Shown here: positions 48,647 through 60,699 of the stretch, piece after piece | Layout of the letters: each line of letters opens with the position of its first letter | Numbering within the stretch: position 1 is the stretch's first letter | Assembly: GCF_905475395.1 (NCBI RefSeq) | Contig: NC_058337.1 | Location: 8,792,983 to 8,856,982, forward strand | Length of the DNA stretch: 64,000 nucleotides | Source: Chrysoperla carnea | Taxonomy: Eukaryota; Arthropoda; Insecta; Neuroptera; Chrysopidae | Direction of reading: 5' to 3' | Translations under genes and position numbers: made by a program | The notes under the pieces: generated by a model | The model's database searches: none | Seen by the model: the letters and a program-made list of their open reading frames with translations, nothing else | Told to the model about the DNA's origin: nothing

Positions 48647-48841
48647 CTTTAATTTAAGTGTATGACCACAGTGACAACATGGATATGCCAAATAGTCAGG
48701 ATTAAATGGCGGTGGTAATTGCTGTGGATTGGACATGAATTTCACAGTTTGTTTGCACGAATAATCATCAACTAATTTACGATATTGTACACGAAACATC
48801 GGTCGAGCGGTGCTTGTTGATGCTTTACCCAGTCGACCCAT
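48647..48841 (-). CDS. First coding exon of a minus-strand gene (65 codons)
   Basis: The ATG at 48841 has a good context (GGAAAATGG), an in-frame stop just upstream, and no acceptor between them, so it is an initiating exon. It encodes MGRLGKASTSTARPMFRVQY.. and ends at a GTAATT donor in phase 0. Near its end PCCHCGHTLKLK has a Cys-x2-Cys pair that could be half of a metal site completed by the next exon. Base composition is clearly higher in GC than the surroundings. The product is unrecognised. It could be the 5' exon of the PTB/SH2 adaptor, whose first visible exon (23589) is also phase 0, leaving a ~25-kb repeat-filled intron with at least one unseen PTB exon. Confidence 0.75.
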
Positions 48842-49600
48842 TTTCCAATGTTCGAAATATTATAAAAAGATAATGAATTTTCACATTATAACTTTATTAA
48901 TATACTATTATCTCACATAAATCAAAATGTAACACGATTTTTCTTTTGGAAGTAAAAAAAAACGGAAAATAACACACACCAACACACATGCACAAAATAT
49001 TATCAACACACATTAAGGGAAACTTGATAGTTGTGGGGAAAAAAAATTTACACTAATAAATTACTTTCAAAGAATGCGTTTAATGAAAAACATATTCATA
49101 TCACAATAACACATGTTCAATTTCAAACTATTCTTTAAAAAACAAAGCATGCTAAATATAAATAAATAAAAAACGGTAAAAATAACTTATATGTAAAAAC
49201 CGTATGTGAATTTCAAATGATAATTTAATAACATACAAGACAAAATTTTATTTTAAAAGTGTATGGTGTTTTAAATATTTTGAATACGATATAGAAATAT
49301 TTTAAAACAGTACAGATTGAAGTACAGATCTGTAGAAACTGTGATCTGGTCAGTCGTCAGGAGATGTCAGACGAGTGTGTGGGTAAATAATTATATATGT
49401 GTATATATGTGTGTGTGTGTATAAAGTTAAGTGAATGTAGAAATTCATAACATATACAGCTAAGAGCTAACTATACATCACATCAGGAGAAGCGTTACCC
49501 CTCTCCTTTTTTTTCTGTTCTTGCATGCTGGAGTCAACTTATAAAAATGTTATAAAACCATACTACCGGTTGAAACTACCATAGAGTTATTCGACTGTAG
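48842..49600 (-). promoter_or_regulatory. Probable 5' UTR and promoter of the exon above
   Basis: It is free of the window's repeat families. 49330-49390 is comparatively GC-balanced and could hold the transcription start; a (GT)n run lies at 49405-49430. No core motif is decisive. Confidence 0.35.
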
Positions 49601-49687
49601 AATTTGTCACTAATTATAGCACTGGTTGTATATGTTACGGTCAAAAGTCTTAATCTTAAAACTTACTTTTGGCCGCACTCTTTCGAC

Positions 49688-50028
49688 AATAGTACTCATG
49701 AAGGTTATAAGAAGGAGAACGATCGCTATAGAAAATATTGTCCCCGAAATATGGATAAAATAAGTGAGGCGCTGCGACCGCTAAGTAGTATCAATAAAAG
49801 CGGGCTGTTGTGCGCTAATTTGAAATGATATATCAATTTGTACATTATGCAACTAACTTCATCTACTTGTACTCATAAACAGCTAACTTCGCAGATACTT
49901 CTTCTTGATGACAGCGCGGCTGGTGGCTGAAAAATGAACTATATATTCTACAAATTTTCAGGGACAGGCGCGCTAATGCTTTAACACGTAGCGATCGTTC
50001 TCCTTCTTTATAACCTTCATGATAGTAC
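49688..50028. mobile_element. Foldback element with ~40-bp arms
   Basis: ATGAAGGTTATAAGAAGGAG..CGATCGCT at 49690-49728 is mirrored at 49990-50027. The centre is unassigned. Confidence 0.75.
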
Positions 50029-50041
50029 TCTTAACTGAAAT

Positions 50042-50110
50042 ACAGTAGAACGCCGATTAACCGAATCGCCAATTATCCGAATCAACGTAATATAAAAAAT
50101 TAAAAACCAA
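50042..50110 (+). mobile_element. Pogo-like terminus, relic
   Basis: CAGTAGAACGCCGATTAACC followed by ATTATCCGAATC matches the style of pogo/Tigger ends. No partner end was found nearby. Confidence 0.5.
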
Positions 50111-50409
50111 ATATATATATAATTTTTGTTTTGTTTTATTGTAACAAGTTGAAACTCTAACTCTATTTCAATTGTTATGGTGAAAAGCTAGAAGCCAGAC
50201 ACTACATGTTTTGTAGAACTGTGTGTACCCTCAGAAACCAAAAAAACAGTTAATAATCCCGAATTTTTTTCCAGGCCTCTTAAATTTTATTAAAAACAAT
50301 GACATAATTGTATAAATAATTCATTGTTAACCAAACATGTAAATAATGTATAAATCTCTGCGGTCGCTAATGACCCAGCTGTTAAAAAGCAACCTTAAAA
50401 TAAATAAAT

Positions 50410-51793
50410 TAAAAACAAGAGAAAACAAACAATTGACTGAGTTAATTGTCGAAATACCATGTATGGACAGTGTTGATTACTCTGTCTGATACTATAACTG
50501 ATATAACCATAACATACATACTATACAATTTTGTGCTCTCACGGGTAAACAGTGATGTTTACGAAAAAATGTTGTTTAATATTTTATAAGGAACATTTTT
50601 TACATTTAAATTTTTGTTAAATCTCTAACGGTTTACAAGATAGGTCCAACGCAGCAAAGACCCAAATGACCTTATGACTCCTTAGAAAAATTCGAAAAAA
50701 ATGGTAAAAAATTATTTGTTTCGGAATTTGATGAAACTCAGTTTATAAGGTAATTTTGACCCAAGAAATTCAAAAATCGAGTTTATTTGGCGATTGGCCG
50801 AGTAATTTTCGAAAAAAACGATATTTCGGATCGATTTCCGGTATTATCTCGAGAATTATTCGCCCAATCGTTAAATGAAACCGATTTTTGTATTTTTTGG
50901 GTCAAAATTACCTTATATACAGAGTTTTATCGAAATTGGAGACGATAAATTTGTATCGATTTTTTGCAATTTTTTCAAGGGGTACCCCTTAGAAAAATTC
51001 GAAAAAAACGTAAAAAATTATTTGTTTCGGAGTTTGATGAAACTCAGTTTATAAGGTAATTTTGACCCAAGAAATTCAAAAATCGAGTTTATTTGGCGAT
51101 TGGCCGAGTAATTTTCGAAAAAAACGATATTTCGGATCGATTTCCGGTATTATCTCGAGAATTATTCGCCCAATCGTTAAATGAAACCGATTTTTGTATT
51201 TTTTGGGTCAAAATTACCTTATATACAAAGTTTTATCGAAATTGGAGACGATAAATTTGTATCGATTTTTTGCAATTTTTTCAAGGGGTACCCCTTAGAA
51301 AAATTTGAAAAAATCGTAAAAAATTATTTGTTTCGGAATTTGATGAAAATCAGTTTATAAGGTAATTTTGACCCAAGAAATTCAAAAATCGAGTTTATTT
51401 GGCGATTGGCCGAGTAATTTTCGAAAAAAACGATATTTCGGATCGATTTCCGGTATTATCTCGAGAATTATTCGCCCAATCGTTAAATGAAACCGATTTT
51501 TGTATTTTTTGGGTCAAAATTACCTTATATACAAATTTTATCGAAATTGGAGACGATAAATTTGTATCGATTTTTTGCAATTTTTTCAAGCGGTACCCCC
51601 TTAGAAAAATTCGAAAAAATCGTAAAAAATTATTTGGCCGAGTATTTTTCGAAAAAAACGATATTTCGGATCGATTTCCGATCGATTTACCTATACCAAA
51701 ATTTTTTTCGTAGCATCAATATTTTTAAGCGTTACACACTTGGGACTAAACTTAATATACTATGTATATTTCATATATACATGGTATAAAAAT
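50410..51793 (+). repeat. Repeat family A, copy 7, carrying a satellite array
   Basis: It starts ACAAGAGAAAACAAACAATT and ends in the normal terminal palindrome plus GGTATAAAAA. The usual centre is replaced by about 1 kb of tandem repeats (next entry), so leader and terminus still bracket the array. Confidence 0.88.
50685..51690. repeat. ~307-bp satellite, three full units plus a partial
   Basis: Units begin TTAGAAAAATTCGAAAAAA at about 50681, 50988 and 51296, with a shortened fourth at 51602. Each contains CGATATTTCGGATCGATTTC and GGGTCAAAATTACCTTATAT. Units are nearly identical. Open frames across it simply read the repeat. Confidence 0.92.
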
Positions 51794-51819
51794 ATGAGCA
51801 GACGAGACCAGATAAATTA

Positions 51820-52165
51820 CCCAAGACTTCAACATAAGCTTTTTCGTGGACGATATAGAAAGTATGCCTATTTTTCTACCATCCGAAATAGAAAAGGCTG
51901 TCCACAGTCAAAAGAATGACAAAACACCGGGGCGAGCCGTGATATGAAATGAGATGACAAAAATGTCAATAACTGAACCCGAAAACAGAAGAAAACTCAC
52001 AAAAGTATATAAAAGTATTTTAAGCACAAAATCGATCCCGTCGCAATGGACAAAAGCTCAATTAAATTATTACCCAAGAAAGGAGATAGTAGTATCATTA
52101 ATAATTACTGACCAATAAGCCTAGTGCCAAACATTTACAAAGTATTTTCCAAACGAATATTAAAT
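51820..52165 (+). pseudogene. Non-LTR reverse transcriptase fragment
   Basis: Translates as SEIEKAVHSQKNDKTPG, then, after frameshifts, IPSQWTKA and LLPKKGDSSIINNY-stop-PISLVPNIYKVFSKRIL, the N-terminal RT blocks (0-2) of LINE ORF2. Stops and frameshifts make it dead. A family A leader follows at once. Confidence 0.8.
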
Positions 52166-52450
52166 CGACGTGACAACAAACAATTAACTGAATTAACTGT
52201 TGAGATACCCTGTATAGAAAGTGTTGAAAGTCAATGCTTGCATTATTTTTAGTAAATTAGAAAAGGTTAAGAAACCAAGAAATTATGGCCTTTCAGCCGC
52301 CATTTGTTTTGGTTCCGAAATTTTCGAAAGTATTTTACAGAGTAATTTTTTCGTTTTTCGAGAATTTTTCACAAGACTACTTGTTAAAGCAACTTGCAAC
52401 TATCTTTTATAGTTTTGGGGAAAATAGAAACCAAAGTATTTTTTATGAAC
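52166..52450 (+). repeat. Repeat family A, copy 8 (long-leader, truncated)
   Basis: GTGACAACAAACAATTAACTG leader followed by the TTCCGAAATTTTCGAAAGTA and TTTTCACAAGAC segment of the long-leader subtype. It ends near 52450. Confidence 0.65.
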
Positions 52451-52839
52451 TAATTAAGTGGACAAAGAAAAGCGTCATAAAAGATATGTGATTAAACAAT
52501 GAAAACCTTATACGTTTCTCTTAAAGTTATCCACTACTCTAAGCTTCCATCAATAACTTCAACTGCTATTTTTCATTACTCAGTGTGAAGGAGAATTATT
52601 GTTCCCACTTTCACACATATTTTGCTTACTTATACTTGGAAACCCGTAAAATACAAGATACATATTTTAATATTTAGAGTCTACATATTACCATGTGTCC
52701 ATGGTTAATTGTGCTGTTAGATCCAAGGTACATTCACTATGTGTATTTGAGACTTTTTATTTAACTTAATGTTTAACTGAAATATGGTATAACAACTCAT
52801 TCGCCAATAACTAATGATTTTCGTTGCGTGTCACTAAAT

Positions 52840-53078
52840 AGTATAAAACTAAGTTGCTTCCCGCTGTCTGTTCCTATGTATGCTTAGATCTTTAAAACTA
52901 CGCAACGGATTTTCTAATAGATAGATTGATTCAAGAGGAAGGTTTTTGAAGGCTGATAATTTTAGAGATTTCTAATGTGATGTCGTAAATAAACACATTT
53001 TTGTATATAAAGACATTCTGTAATATATTTAGTATGAACATTACACCCGTGCGAAGCCGGGATGGGTCGCTAGTAATT
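52840..53078 (+). mobile_element. Helitron-like repeat end
   Basis: Contains GTTGCTTCCCGCTGTCTG and CTACGCAACGGATTTT, shared with 4.9 kb. It ends ACCCGTGCGAAGCCGGGATG then GGTCGCTAGT: a GC hairpin, a short spacer, and CTAG|T. Confidence 0.55.
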
Positions 53079-53555
53079 TAAAAAACAGTATCCAATTTTA
53101 AACTTGTAAATAGGCAGAATAATTCAATTTTTTTTACATTTTTTCAAAAAAATTACAAATATTCATTTCCCCTTCATAAATCAATGTTTTTACAATAATT
53201 GGACAATAAGCCCATCAACTAACAAATACATAAAAATGACAAACCTGAGGACTGACTCAATAAATCTGTGTAGCATTAAAAAGTTTTCTTGAGAAAGGAT
53301 ACATATCCTACGTTTGTTTCAGTTCCTTCATGTTGTTTCACTGTGCACTACAATCTGTAATTAAGAAAAATGAAATTAGTTAGAGGAATAAACATATTTT
53401 TATTCAAAATATATTCGCGGTCAAACAAGAAATTTAACTATAATTTTTAACCCCACAAAAAAGTGAATATTTTTGTCAGACCGCGTGGTTATATTTATAT
53501 TTGGTACACGATATCACCCAGTTTGGAGATCACACAAAGTACAAAATTTTTTGAC

Positions 53556-53695
53556 TTATTCATCTCCAGCAAGATTCAATTTACAGGTAACGCCAGGTTT
53601 TCCAGCCAAGTGTAGAAGAAACAAAAGTCTTGCACTATCACCAATAATTGTAAACTTACCAATCACCTGACGGTTAGTATAGAATTCACTTGAGG
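53556..53695 (-). other. Unresolved candidate exon(s)
   Basis: A minus-strand acceptor of textbook form (TTTGTTTTTTAACAG) ends at 53696. After 36 nt (53660-53695) comes a strong GTAAGTTT donor, so a 12-codon-sized microexon is possible (SSEFYTNRQVI in its open frame). The same frame reads on without a stop as ..GKFTIIGDSARLLFLLHLAG.. to a TAA at 53556, so a terminal exon is also possible. I do not recognise the peptide, and it may be repeat-derived. Confidence 0.3.
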
Positions 53696-53739
53696 CTGTT
53701 AAAAAACAAACACAATATGGTGACCTTTCGGGTGTCATT

Positions 53740-54290
53740 TATTTGGTTTTCGAAAATACTAAGTTATTAAGTATTAAGTATCTTCTATAATTTTTTTTTT
53801 CGTTTTTCGAGAATGTGTCAGAAGACCACTAGTTGAAGCTACTAGCAAATTTTCGACTTTCCTTCTTTTATAATTTATAGAAATTTTATAGAAATTTCAT
53901 ACTAAAGTTTTGTCCTAATTTGCCCCCTCACGGTTAAACAGTGACGTTTCCGAAAAAATGTTTCAACATTTAAACTTTTGTTCTATCTCTAACGATTTAC
54001 AAGATGGGTCCTACGGAACAAAGGCCCAATTGACCTATGTTGCTCATTTACGAACTCGACCTCACTTTTTACGTCCTGAGTACGCTGTAAAAATTTCAGC
54101 TTGATATCTTTTTTCGTTTTTGAGTTATCGTGTCCACAGACGGACGGACAACCGGAAATGGACTAATTAGATGATTCTATGAACACCTATACCAAACTTT
54201 TTTTCGTAGCATCAATATTTTTCAGCGTTACAAACTTGGGACTAAACTTAATATACTATGTATATTTCATATATACATGGTATAAAAATC
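53740..54290 (+). repeat. Repeat family A, copy 9
   Basis: Long-leader segment (TTTGGTTTTCGAAAATAC), core AACGATTTACAAGATGGGTC, ACGGACGGAC run near 54139, and the complete terminal palindrome with GGTATAAAAA at 54289. Confidence 0.85.
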
Positions 54291-55336
54291 ATTTCATTTT
54301 TGCAAATTGCAAAATATCATTAAACGATAAACCCTAGAAATTTATTTTTTCCACTTTGCTCATGATTTCCATAATATCATTTCAAACCATAATAAATTCT
54401 AAATTTACGCATTATGTATTAAGTCGCCTCTAGGTAGTACCTACTTTTAGCTTGTATGAATGACAAAATCGTTTTTTTTTCATTTTATGTGTGAAATAGT
54501 AATTTTTGAAATTTTAATCTAATCGAGATTTTCATTTACGCAAAAAATAATAAACCTGTAGAAAAAATCATTTCATCTAGTTCCATATATTCAATTCATA
54601 TTTAATAGTTCAACAAATTGTATTTTGTCATTAGCTTGGTATCGTACTAAATACCACATTATAGATATCAGATAGGTACTGCTTATATACAATTCAATAG
54701 CCAGCCATGTTATTTGTGTTTATTGACCTAAATTTATTGAAATTGTATAGGCAACTGTAGATGTATATGTGTATATAATGCTGCCTATATAAAACAATAA
54801 ATATAACCCATAGTTTATACAAAACCAATTTTTGTACTAGCTATTTGATTTAAAAAAATTTTACATACCACAAAAATTTCATGGTTCTAGACCCAGCAAT
54901 TTTTTTAATGAAAGTTCATTGTTTTTCAGAGTTACTTACAAACAAACATAATATGCAGCACTACTAAAGTAATGTGTTTAAACATCAAGGGTGCAGATTG
55001 ATACTTCCCAAAACAGAAATCAAAGCGTCAGCTATTTGTTATATTACAAACGTAAAGAGGTAATAGGTAATATATTATACTGTAACGTTAATATTTCTCA
55101 AGAGTTACATTTCTACAAGTAGGCGTAGCATTTGTGTTTCTATGATAAATTACCTAACTAATAAAAGCATAATACTTTTATAAAATGTATTACGCTTTTA
55201 TTTGTTTCTTGGGTAACCTTAATGGCTTTTCTGATGTAGGTAATTAATGCAGTCTAATGGAATGATTCATAATTGTCATATCATGTATGTGGTGTGTTTT
55301 GTAGATTCTAGTAAAACTTTAAGTATTCAGAGAATG
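54291..55336. other. No recognised feature
   Basis: AT-rich sequence without gene, RNA or clear repeat boundary. Confidence 0.3.
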
Positions 55337-55925
55337 TGCACTGGAAAAAAATTTTAATACCAACCGATATGAGGCTGTCTATACTTCATCACGAGATCAA
55401 ATATTGCGAATTGTGCGACGAATGTTATACAACTACCGTACGGGGTTGAATGGTGAAGTTGATACAAACGCATGATTTGTTTGTATGAAAGTAATATACT
55501 GTATAACAAATTTCAAATATTGTTGTTTTGAAATTTAACATAGTTTTAAACAATCTTTTATTGATTGGTTTTACCACTTGTAAATATTATAGCAAGATAC
55601 TTATGTGATTGTCACAACTACATGAGCAGGGAAAAAATAAAGGGTTTATATCTGCTAATAGGCTTATTTAAATAAAATTAGATATCTTCGCTTCGAATTT
55701 TCTATTGATTTTAGTGTTTTAAGTCAACAGCTTAACCAACTGCGCAATCGATGCTTGATGCATATATACCAAGAAATGGTCAATATTATAAAAATGATCA
55801 ATAAGTTTATTTTAAACTTTCTGCAAGTTAATAACAACAATCTTCATGTAGTTGGCTCAATCACATATGGATTAGACATGATAGATTTGCGATCACCATA
55901 ACCAAATCCTCTATTTAAAGCAAAC
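55337..55925 (+). repeat. Repeat family D, copy 3
   Basis: Begins CACTGGAAAAAAATTTTAAT and holds TATGAAAGTAATATACTGTA and the tRNA-like remnant AACCAACTGCGC near 55735. It breaks off at CAAACGTAAAG where a family A copy begins. Confidence 0.75.
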
Positions 55926-56178
55926 GTAAAGGACCCATCCGTAGGACCCATCTTGTAAACCGTTAGAAATAGAACAAAAGTTTAAATGTAAAAAATTTTC
56001 CTTATAAAAAAATAAACAACTTTTGTTTGAAACATTTTTTCGTAAACATCACTGTTTACCCGTGTATAGTATGTATTATATAAATTGTATGTATGTGCAA
56101 TGTGATAGAGTAATCAACACTATTTATGCATGGCATTTCAACAATTAACTCAGTCAATTGTTTGTTTTCACTTGTTTT
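55926..56178 (-). repeat. Repeat family A, copy 10 (partial)
   Basis: Reverse orientation from ACCCATCTTGTAAACCGTTA to the leader end TTTGTTTTCACTTGTT. The terminal half is missing. Confidence 0.8.
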
Positions 56179-56503
56179 TGACTTATAATATTCCATCATC
56201 AGTACAAAAGCAATAGCTCCATTTCCTTCGACAATTCGCTAATAGGATGCTAAAAAAATTATCATCACTAGTTTGTGGCTTAACAGTCAACAATAAATAC
56301 ACATGCTTTTGTATAGCTTATTGGAGCTTAATTGCTATAATTAGTTGCTGATAGTATTGTTAGATGGTGATAAACACTGAAATAAAAACAGCAACAGCAA
56401 AATGTAACTAGACAATGATAATACAGTTCAGGACAATGGTTATATTGATTAAAGCAGGGCATTTTAACACGGATATTAATTAAAAAAATTGTGGCAAATC
56501 AAA

Positions 56504-56538
<35 letters not shown>

Positions 56539-56539
56539 A
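56504..56539. repeat. (AAAT)n microsatellite
   Basis: About nine AAAT units in a row. Confidence 0.95.
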
Positions 56540-56706
56540 ATTAAAACAGAACGGTGACGAAGATTTCGAAGATCAATCAGATAATAATTTGTGATATATT
56601 TATTAATAAATTGTTTATTTTGAAAGAGTATGTCGATAATAGCCGAAATGTCTGTGAAATTGTGTATTCCATAGAGAACCCAATTGTTTGTGTATGCTAT
56701 AACCGC

Positions 56707-57097
56707 TATTCGCTCCGTGCGTGAGTTTCGTTTCCATGGTAACGATACACTACTTTAATTATAGAATTGTATGGATGCATATATAATTGTATGGATTGCA
56801 TTTAAGACTTACATTTAAAATTTAATATTATTGTCTCACAAATTTAAATAAATAATTATGATAATTTACATTTGAAAAATAATATTTGTGCAATTTGATT
56901 TCTTACTTTCACAATTTTTAATGCATTAAGTTTAATTAATTCGTGTTTTTCAATAATTTTAATTTGACATTTCTATTACATTAACATGTAAAGAATTGAA
57001 AATTAGTCATAACAGCCCCCTTTAACTCCAAAATTTTTCACTTAAAGCGCTGGCATCGATTTTATTGTCCCTACCATGACTACGCACACAACGAATA
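56707..57097 (+). mobile_element. Repeat family C, copy 3 (intact)
   Basis: 391 bp, the same length as copy 2. Starts TATTCGCTCCGTGCGTGAG and ends CTACGCACACAACGAATA. Confidence 0.85.
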
Positions 57098-57149
57098 ATA
57101 CACCATATTATAATAACTTCAGATATAATAAATTTTTTTTGACATTTTA

Positions 57150-57480
57150 TTTGCATCCCTATATATCATAAATGTGAAAGTAAGGATGTTTGTTTGTTTG
57201 TTTGTTACGCTTTCACGCAAAAACTAACGAATGATTTTTTATGAAATTGTACAGCAATATAGCTCATACATCAAAATAACACATGAGCTATAATTAATAA
57301 AGATATATAAAAAAAAAAAATTAAATTTAATCTGACATTTACTATTTTAAATTTTTACAGAAATCTTTGATTTTTGGTTCAAAATGATGATTAAAGATGG
57401 AGCAAATCTATGATTATCATTTTGGATCATAAATTAAATGTTTCTGTAAAAATTTCAAATAGTAAATGTCAAACATTTCA
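57150..57480. repeat. Repeat with (GTTT)n head and a foldback
   Basis: (GTTT)4 then ACGCTTTCACGCAAAAACTA, a motif of widespread insect repeats. An inverted pair TTTGACATTTACTATTT-type lies at 57340-57365 and 57450-57475. Confidence 0.6.
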
Positions 57481-59171
57481 GAGCCACCTTTTCTAATATA
57501 CTCAATGAATTATGACTATTTTACAATTTAAAAGTGGAAAACCATGCATATCTTTTAGCTGCGTAAAACAATTCCTTCAAGTGTTATGGAAGGGGGATAA
57601 TTAAGATCAAGAAATGTGGGGGCTATAAAGCGGTGGTTTTTTCCAATGAAGCCAAGTCCAATGAAGCAGGCGAAGGTATCAAGCAAGTTTAAAATATTGT
57701 CTGGCTAGATGTTACACCAACCAAAATTGTCTGGAATTATTAAATTCATAATGCTAAAACTTAATTAAAAGAAGACAAAAATAACAATTTTGCTAAATGA
57801 ATTAGTTTTTCTTAAATAAATTGAACGGGCTAGTAATTAACGCCGAATTTACGTCAGGCATATTAATATTATGTATTTAAGATATTTATATCGGAGTAAG
57901 AGAGATATAATCTTTGAAACAGAAAAATATACTTCTGTAAGTAGCGGATACAGCCCTAAACCGGGCGCATCACCAAAAGGGGATAGGATCATCTTTTTCA
58001 ATATGATTCCTCGTGGATCAATTCACCCGAAAAATTTTAGCATGGGCTTGTATATAAAAGTCTCGAATAAAAACAAGCATCTCATGAGAGGGAAATATGA
58101 CCTTAGTGTTGGAGATCTGCTGTCGCGGGGTTTTTCTAACAAAATTAGGCAATTTTATATATATAAAAACTGGCAACCATCATACGTTCTTTTTATTTGC
58201 ACTATTTACACAATAGTGTGTACACTATTTTAGTGTAAGTATAGAAAACCTTATCACATTATCATAGCCCTACCTCTTTCTACTTATACTAAAAACTGAA
58301 ATGCAATTAACCAAAAAGATCAATATGTAATTAAAAAAATATAAGTGATTTAATTCCAGTAATTTTTGTTATTTATCGGAACTTCGGATGCATAATTCCA
58401 AAACCATTTATTTATTATTTCCTAGTTCAAATGCCACATTAACTCTAACATATAATTTGAAATAAATATATTTTATTTATTTATTTTTCTGATTGTAAGA
58501 ATGTCACATCTGTTAAATAACGTACTGATGTTCCGTTTTTTAGTTCACAATAACAACAAAAGAATTATTATTCGGTCGCAAATTAGCGGTTGGGCATAAA
58601 GTTTATCAACTTCTGGCTATTGTGAGACTCGTATCTTAAAAACAAAACAATAGGTATGTATATGTATTTAGTTCCGCTTTTAAAAGATTTTTTTTTCAAG
58701 TCCTTCGGAAATAGTCAGAGTTTGTGTCATTCCGAGAGTCAATTTGTAAGCAATAAAATATTAACTTCGGAAATTTTCGAACTTGTTCGTGTATTTTCGT
58801 TAGTTTAATATAAGTCGTATTTAGTAAATTAAAATACTTGTAATAGAAATATGGAGAAATTAGTGAAAAATTTTATGATTTATTTTATTTCTCTGCTCTA
58901 ATTTTTCACTCTCATCATTCAACAATCTCATTATCAAATTTTATTAAGATTAATCATTTTTAATTACATAGTGCATTTGACGCATGTGTAGAACGCGTAT
59001 GGAAATCGCTCATAACGCGACTAAAGATACCCGATCGGTTGACGCGAGTGCGGACGCGTTAAATAGCAAAGTTTTAGGACTTTATAAATTTTACTAGAAC
59101 TATCAGGCGTATTTATATTTGCATTAATAACAAATTAAAAAATACTTAATATAAGTTTTTCCATCACTCAC
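57481..59171. other. Mostly unassigned; one repeat-like open frame
   Basis: The 120-codon frame at 57871-58233 (GSIHPKNFSMGLYIKVSN..) has no domain. Its MRGKYDLS-coding stretch resembles noncoding DNA near 34795, so it is probably repeat-derived. Nothing else was recognised. Confidence 0.4.
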
Positions 59172-59293
59172 CAATGGAACTGACTGTGAATGACTTTTTT
59201 TTTTATCATTTTCTGACGTTTCAACTGGTGGTACTTTTTTATTACTAGGCATTCGGCATGACGCGCAGAAAAGTGAAGTTGGTTTTTGAAAAT
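59172..59293 (-). CDS. Internal coding exon (40 codons), unknown product
   Basis: Acceptor ..CTTCTAAAG and a strong donor GTGAGTGA bound an exon that is open in only one sensible frame: DFQKPTSLFCASCRMPSNKK..., then a hydrophilic KKKSHSQSVPL end. A Cys-x2-Cys pair is present. It enters in phase 1, matching the exit phase of the exon at 61888-61950, and leaves in phase 0, like the first exon at 48647. It could therefore be an alternative 5' exon feeding the same downstream gene, or part of another minus-strand gene. The product is not recognised. Confidence 0.5.
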
Positions 59294-59689
59294 CTTTAGA
59301 AGTACGCAAAATATGAACGTTTAAAATTTTCAATTAAACAGAAAGGGAGACAGGTTAGTGACGTCATTGTCCGATTTCAAGATAGAGATATATATAAAAC
59401 ACATATAAAAGTTTGTTTTGCTAAAAGGAGATGGGCAACAATCTTTGAATGCTTATAAATTCTTCGTTTTTAAATCAATTTTATTTAACTTTTAAATTTT
59501 GTCAAGTCTAGTTTTACACTTTATGCGTAATATGACAAATTCGACATCAGGCAATTATGATATGGTACCTAATTTTTTTCGGCCAAATCGGGAAAAAAAT
59601 TGAGAAAAAACTTAAAAAAAAAAAAAAAACTGAATAAGCAGTTGTGCAATCATTTATCGAGCTTGTATAAATTTTATTATACCTTGTAT
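59294..59689. other. Intronic DNA, nothing recognised
   Basis: AT-rich, with no repeat boundary or RNA. Confidence 0.3.
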
Positions 59690-60200
59690 ATATACCAAGG
59701 TAGATTTACTAAGTTTAATTTCAAGTTTAATCACCTAATTAGTCCTTTTTCGGTTGTCTGCCTGTCTGTCCGTCTTTCCATCTAACACGATAACTCAAAA
59801 ACGAAAGGAGATATCAAGCTAAAATTTTTACAACGTGCGAAGGACGTAAAAAGTGAGGTCGAGTTCGTGAGCAACGTTGCTCGTGAAATGAGCAGCATAG
59901 GCCAAGGTCTTGGGTATGTAGGATCCATCTTGTAAACCGTTAGAGATAGAACAAAAGTTTAAATGTAAAAAAATGTTCCTTATCAAAAATTAAACAACTT
60001 TTTTTTGAAACATTTTTTCGTAAACATCACTGTTTACCCGTGAGGGCGCCAATTAGGCGGAAATTTTATAATGTACTATACTTGATTATCAGTTATGTAT
60101 GTGTCACATGTTTGTATGTGTAATGTGATAAAGAAATCAACACTGACTATGAATGGTATTTCAACAATTAACTCAGTCAATTGTTTGTTTTCACTTGTTT
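59690..60200 (-). repeat. Repeat family A, copy 11 (near full length)
   Basis: Reverse orientation, from a diverged terminal palindrome (ACCTTGTATATATACCAAGG) through GTCTGTCCGTC near 59763 to the leader TTTGTTTTCACTTGTT. Confidence 0.85.
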
Positions 60201-60699
60201 TTTATCTAATATTAGTTTTTCGAACTATTCGGGAGTTGAGGAACTTTATATCCATCTATATAAATGAACCCATTGTCTATTGAATGCGTGTGTTTGTGGT
60301 TTTATATGAACACACGGTGTATACCTAATGGTTTAAATAGAATTTACATCTCTATATAATTTATTAAATTGGTTAAAGCAATATAATTTGCATAACGATT
60401 CATTTACTTTTAGTTACACATTATGATTATGCAATTAAATACAAAATATATATTATATTAGTATTTGTATTGTGCACATAGTTTTAGTATCTATTGTGTA
60501 ATTGTTACAAAAGATAACAGAGGTTTCTGCAACAAACAAACATATCATGCCCCTCTGTGTTACCATCAATTAAAACCAATTCCAACCACAATTGAATCAC
60601 AAATAATTATGAAAATTAAAATTTAATTATTTTTGGTCTTTAAATTTAAAAAACAGTTGTTATTAGTTTATGGAAAAAATTAAAGTCTATTTTGTTTTA
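60201..60699. other. Intronic or intergenic DNA, nothing recognised
   Basis: AT-rich, no supported feature. Confidence 0.3.

Noticed and set aside
51399-51789. Overlapping frames of 104 and 100 codons
   Set aside because: They translate the 307-bp satellite; similar frames recur in each unit.
57871-58233. 120-codon plus-strand frame (GSIHPKNFSMGLYIKVSN)
   Set aside because: No domain, no splice or poly(A) context, and part of it resembles noncoding DNA near 34.8 kb.
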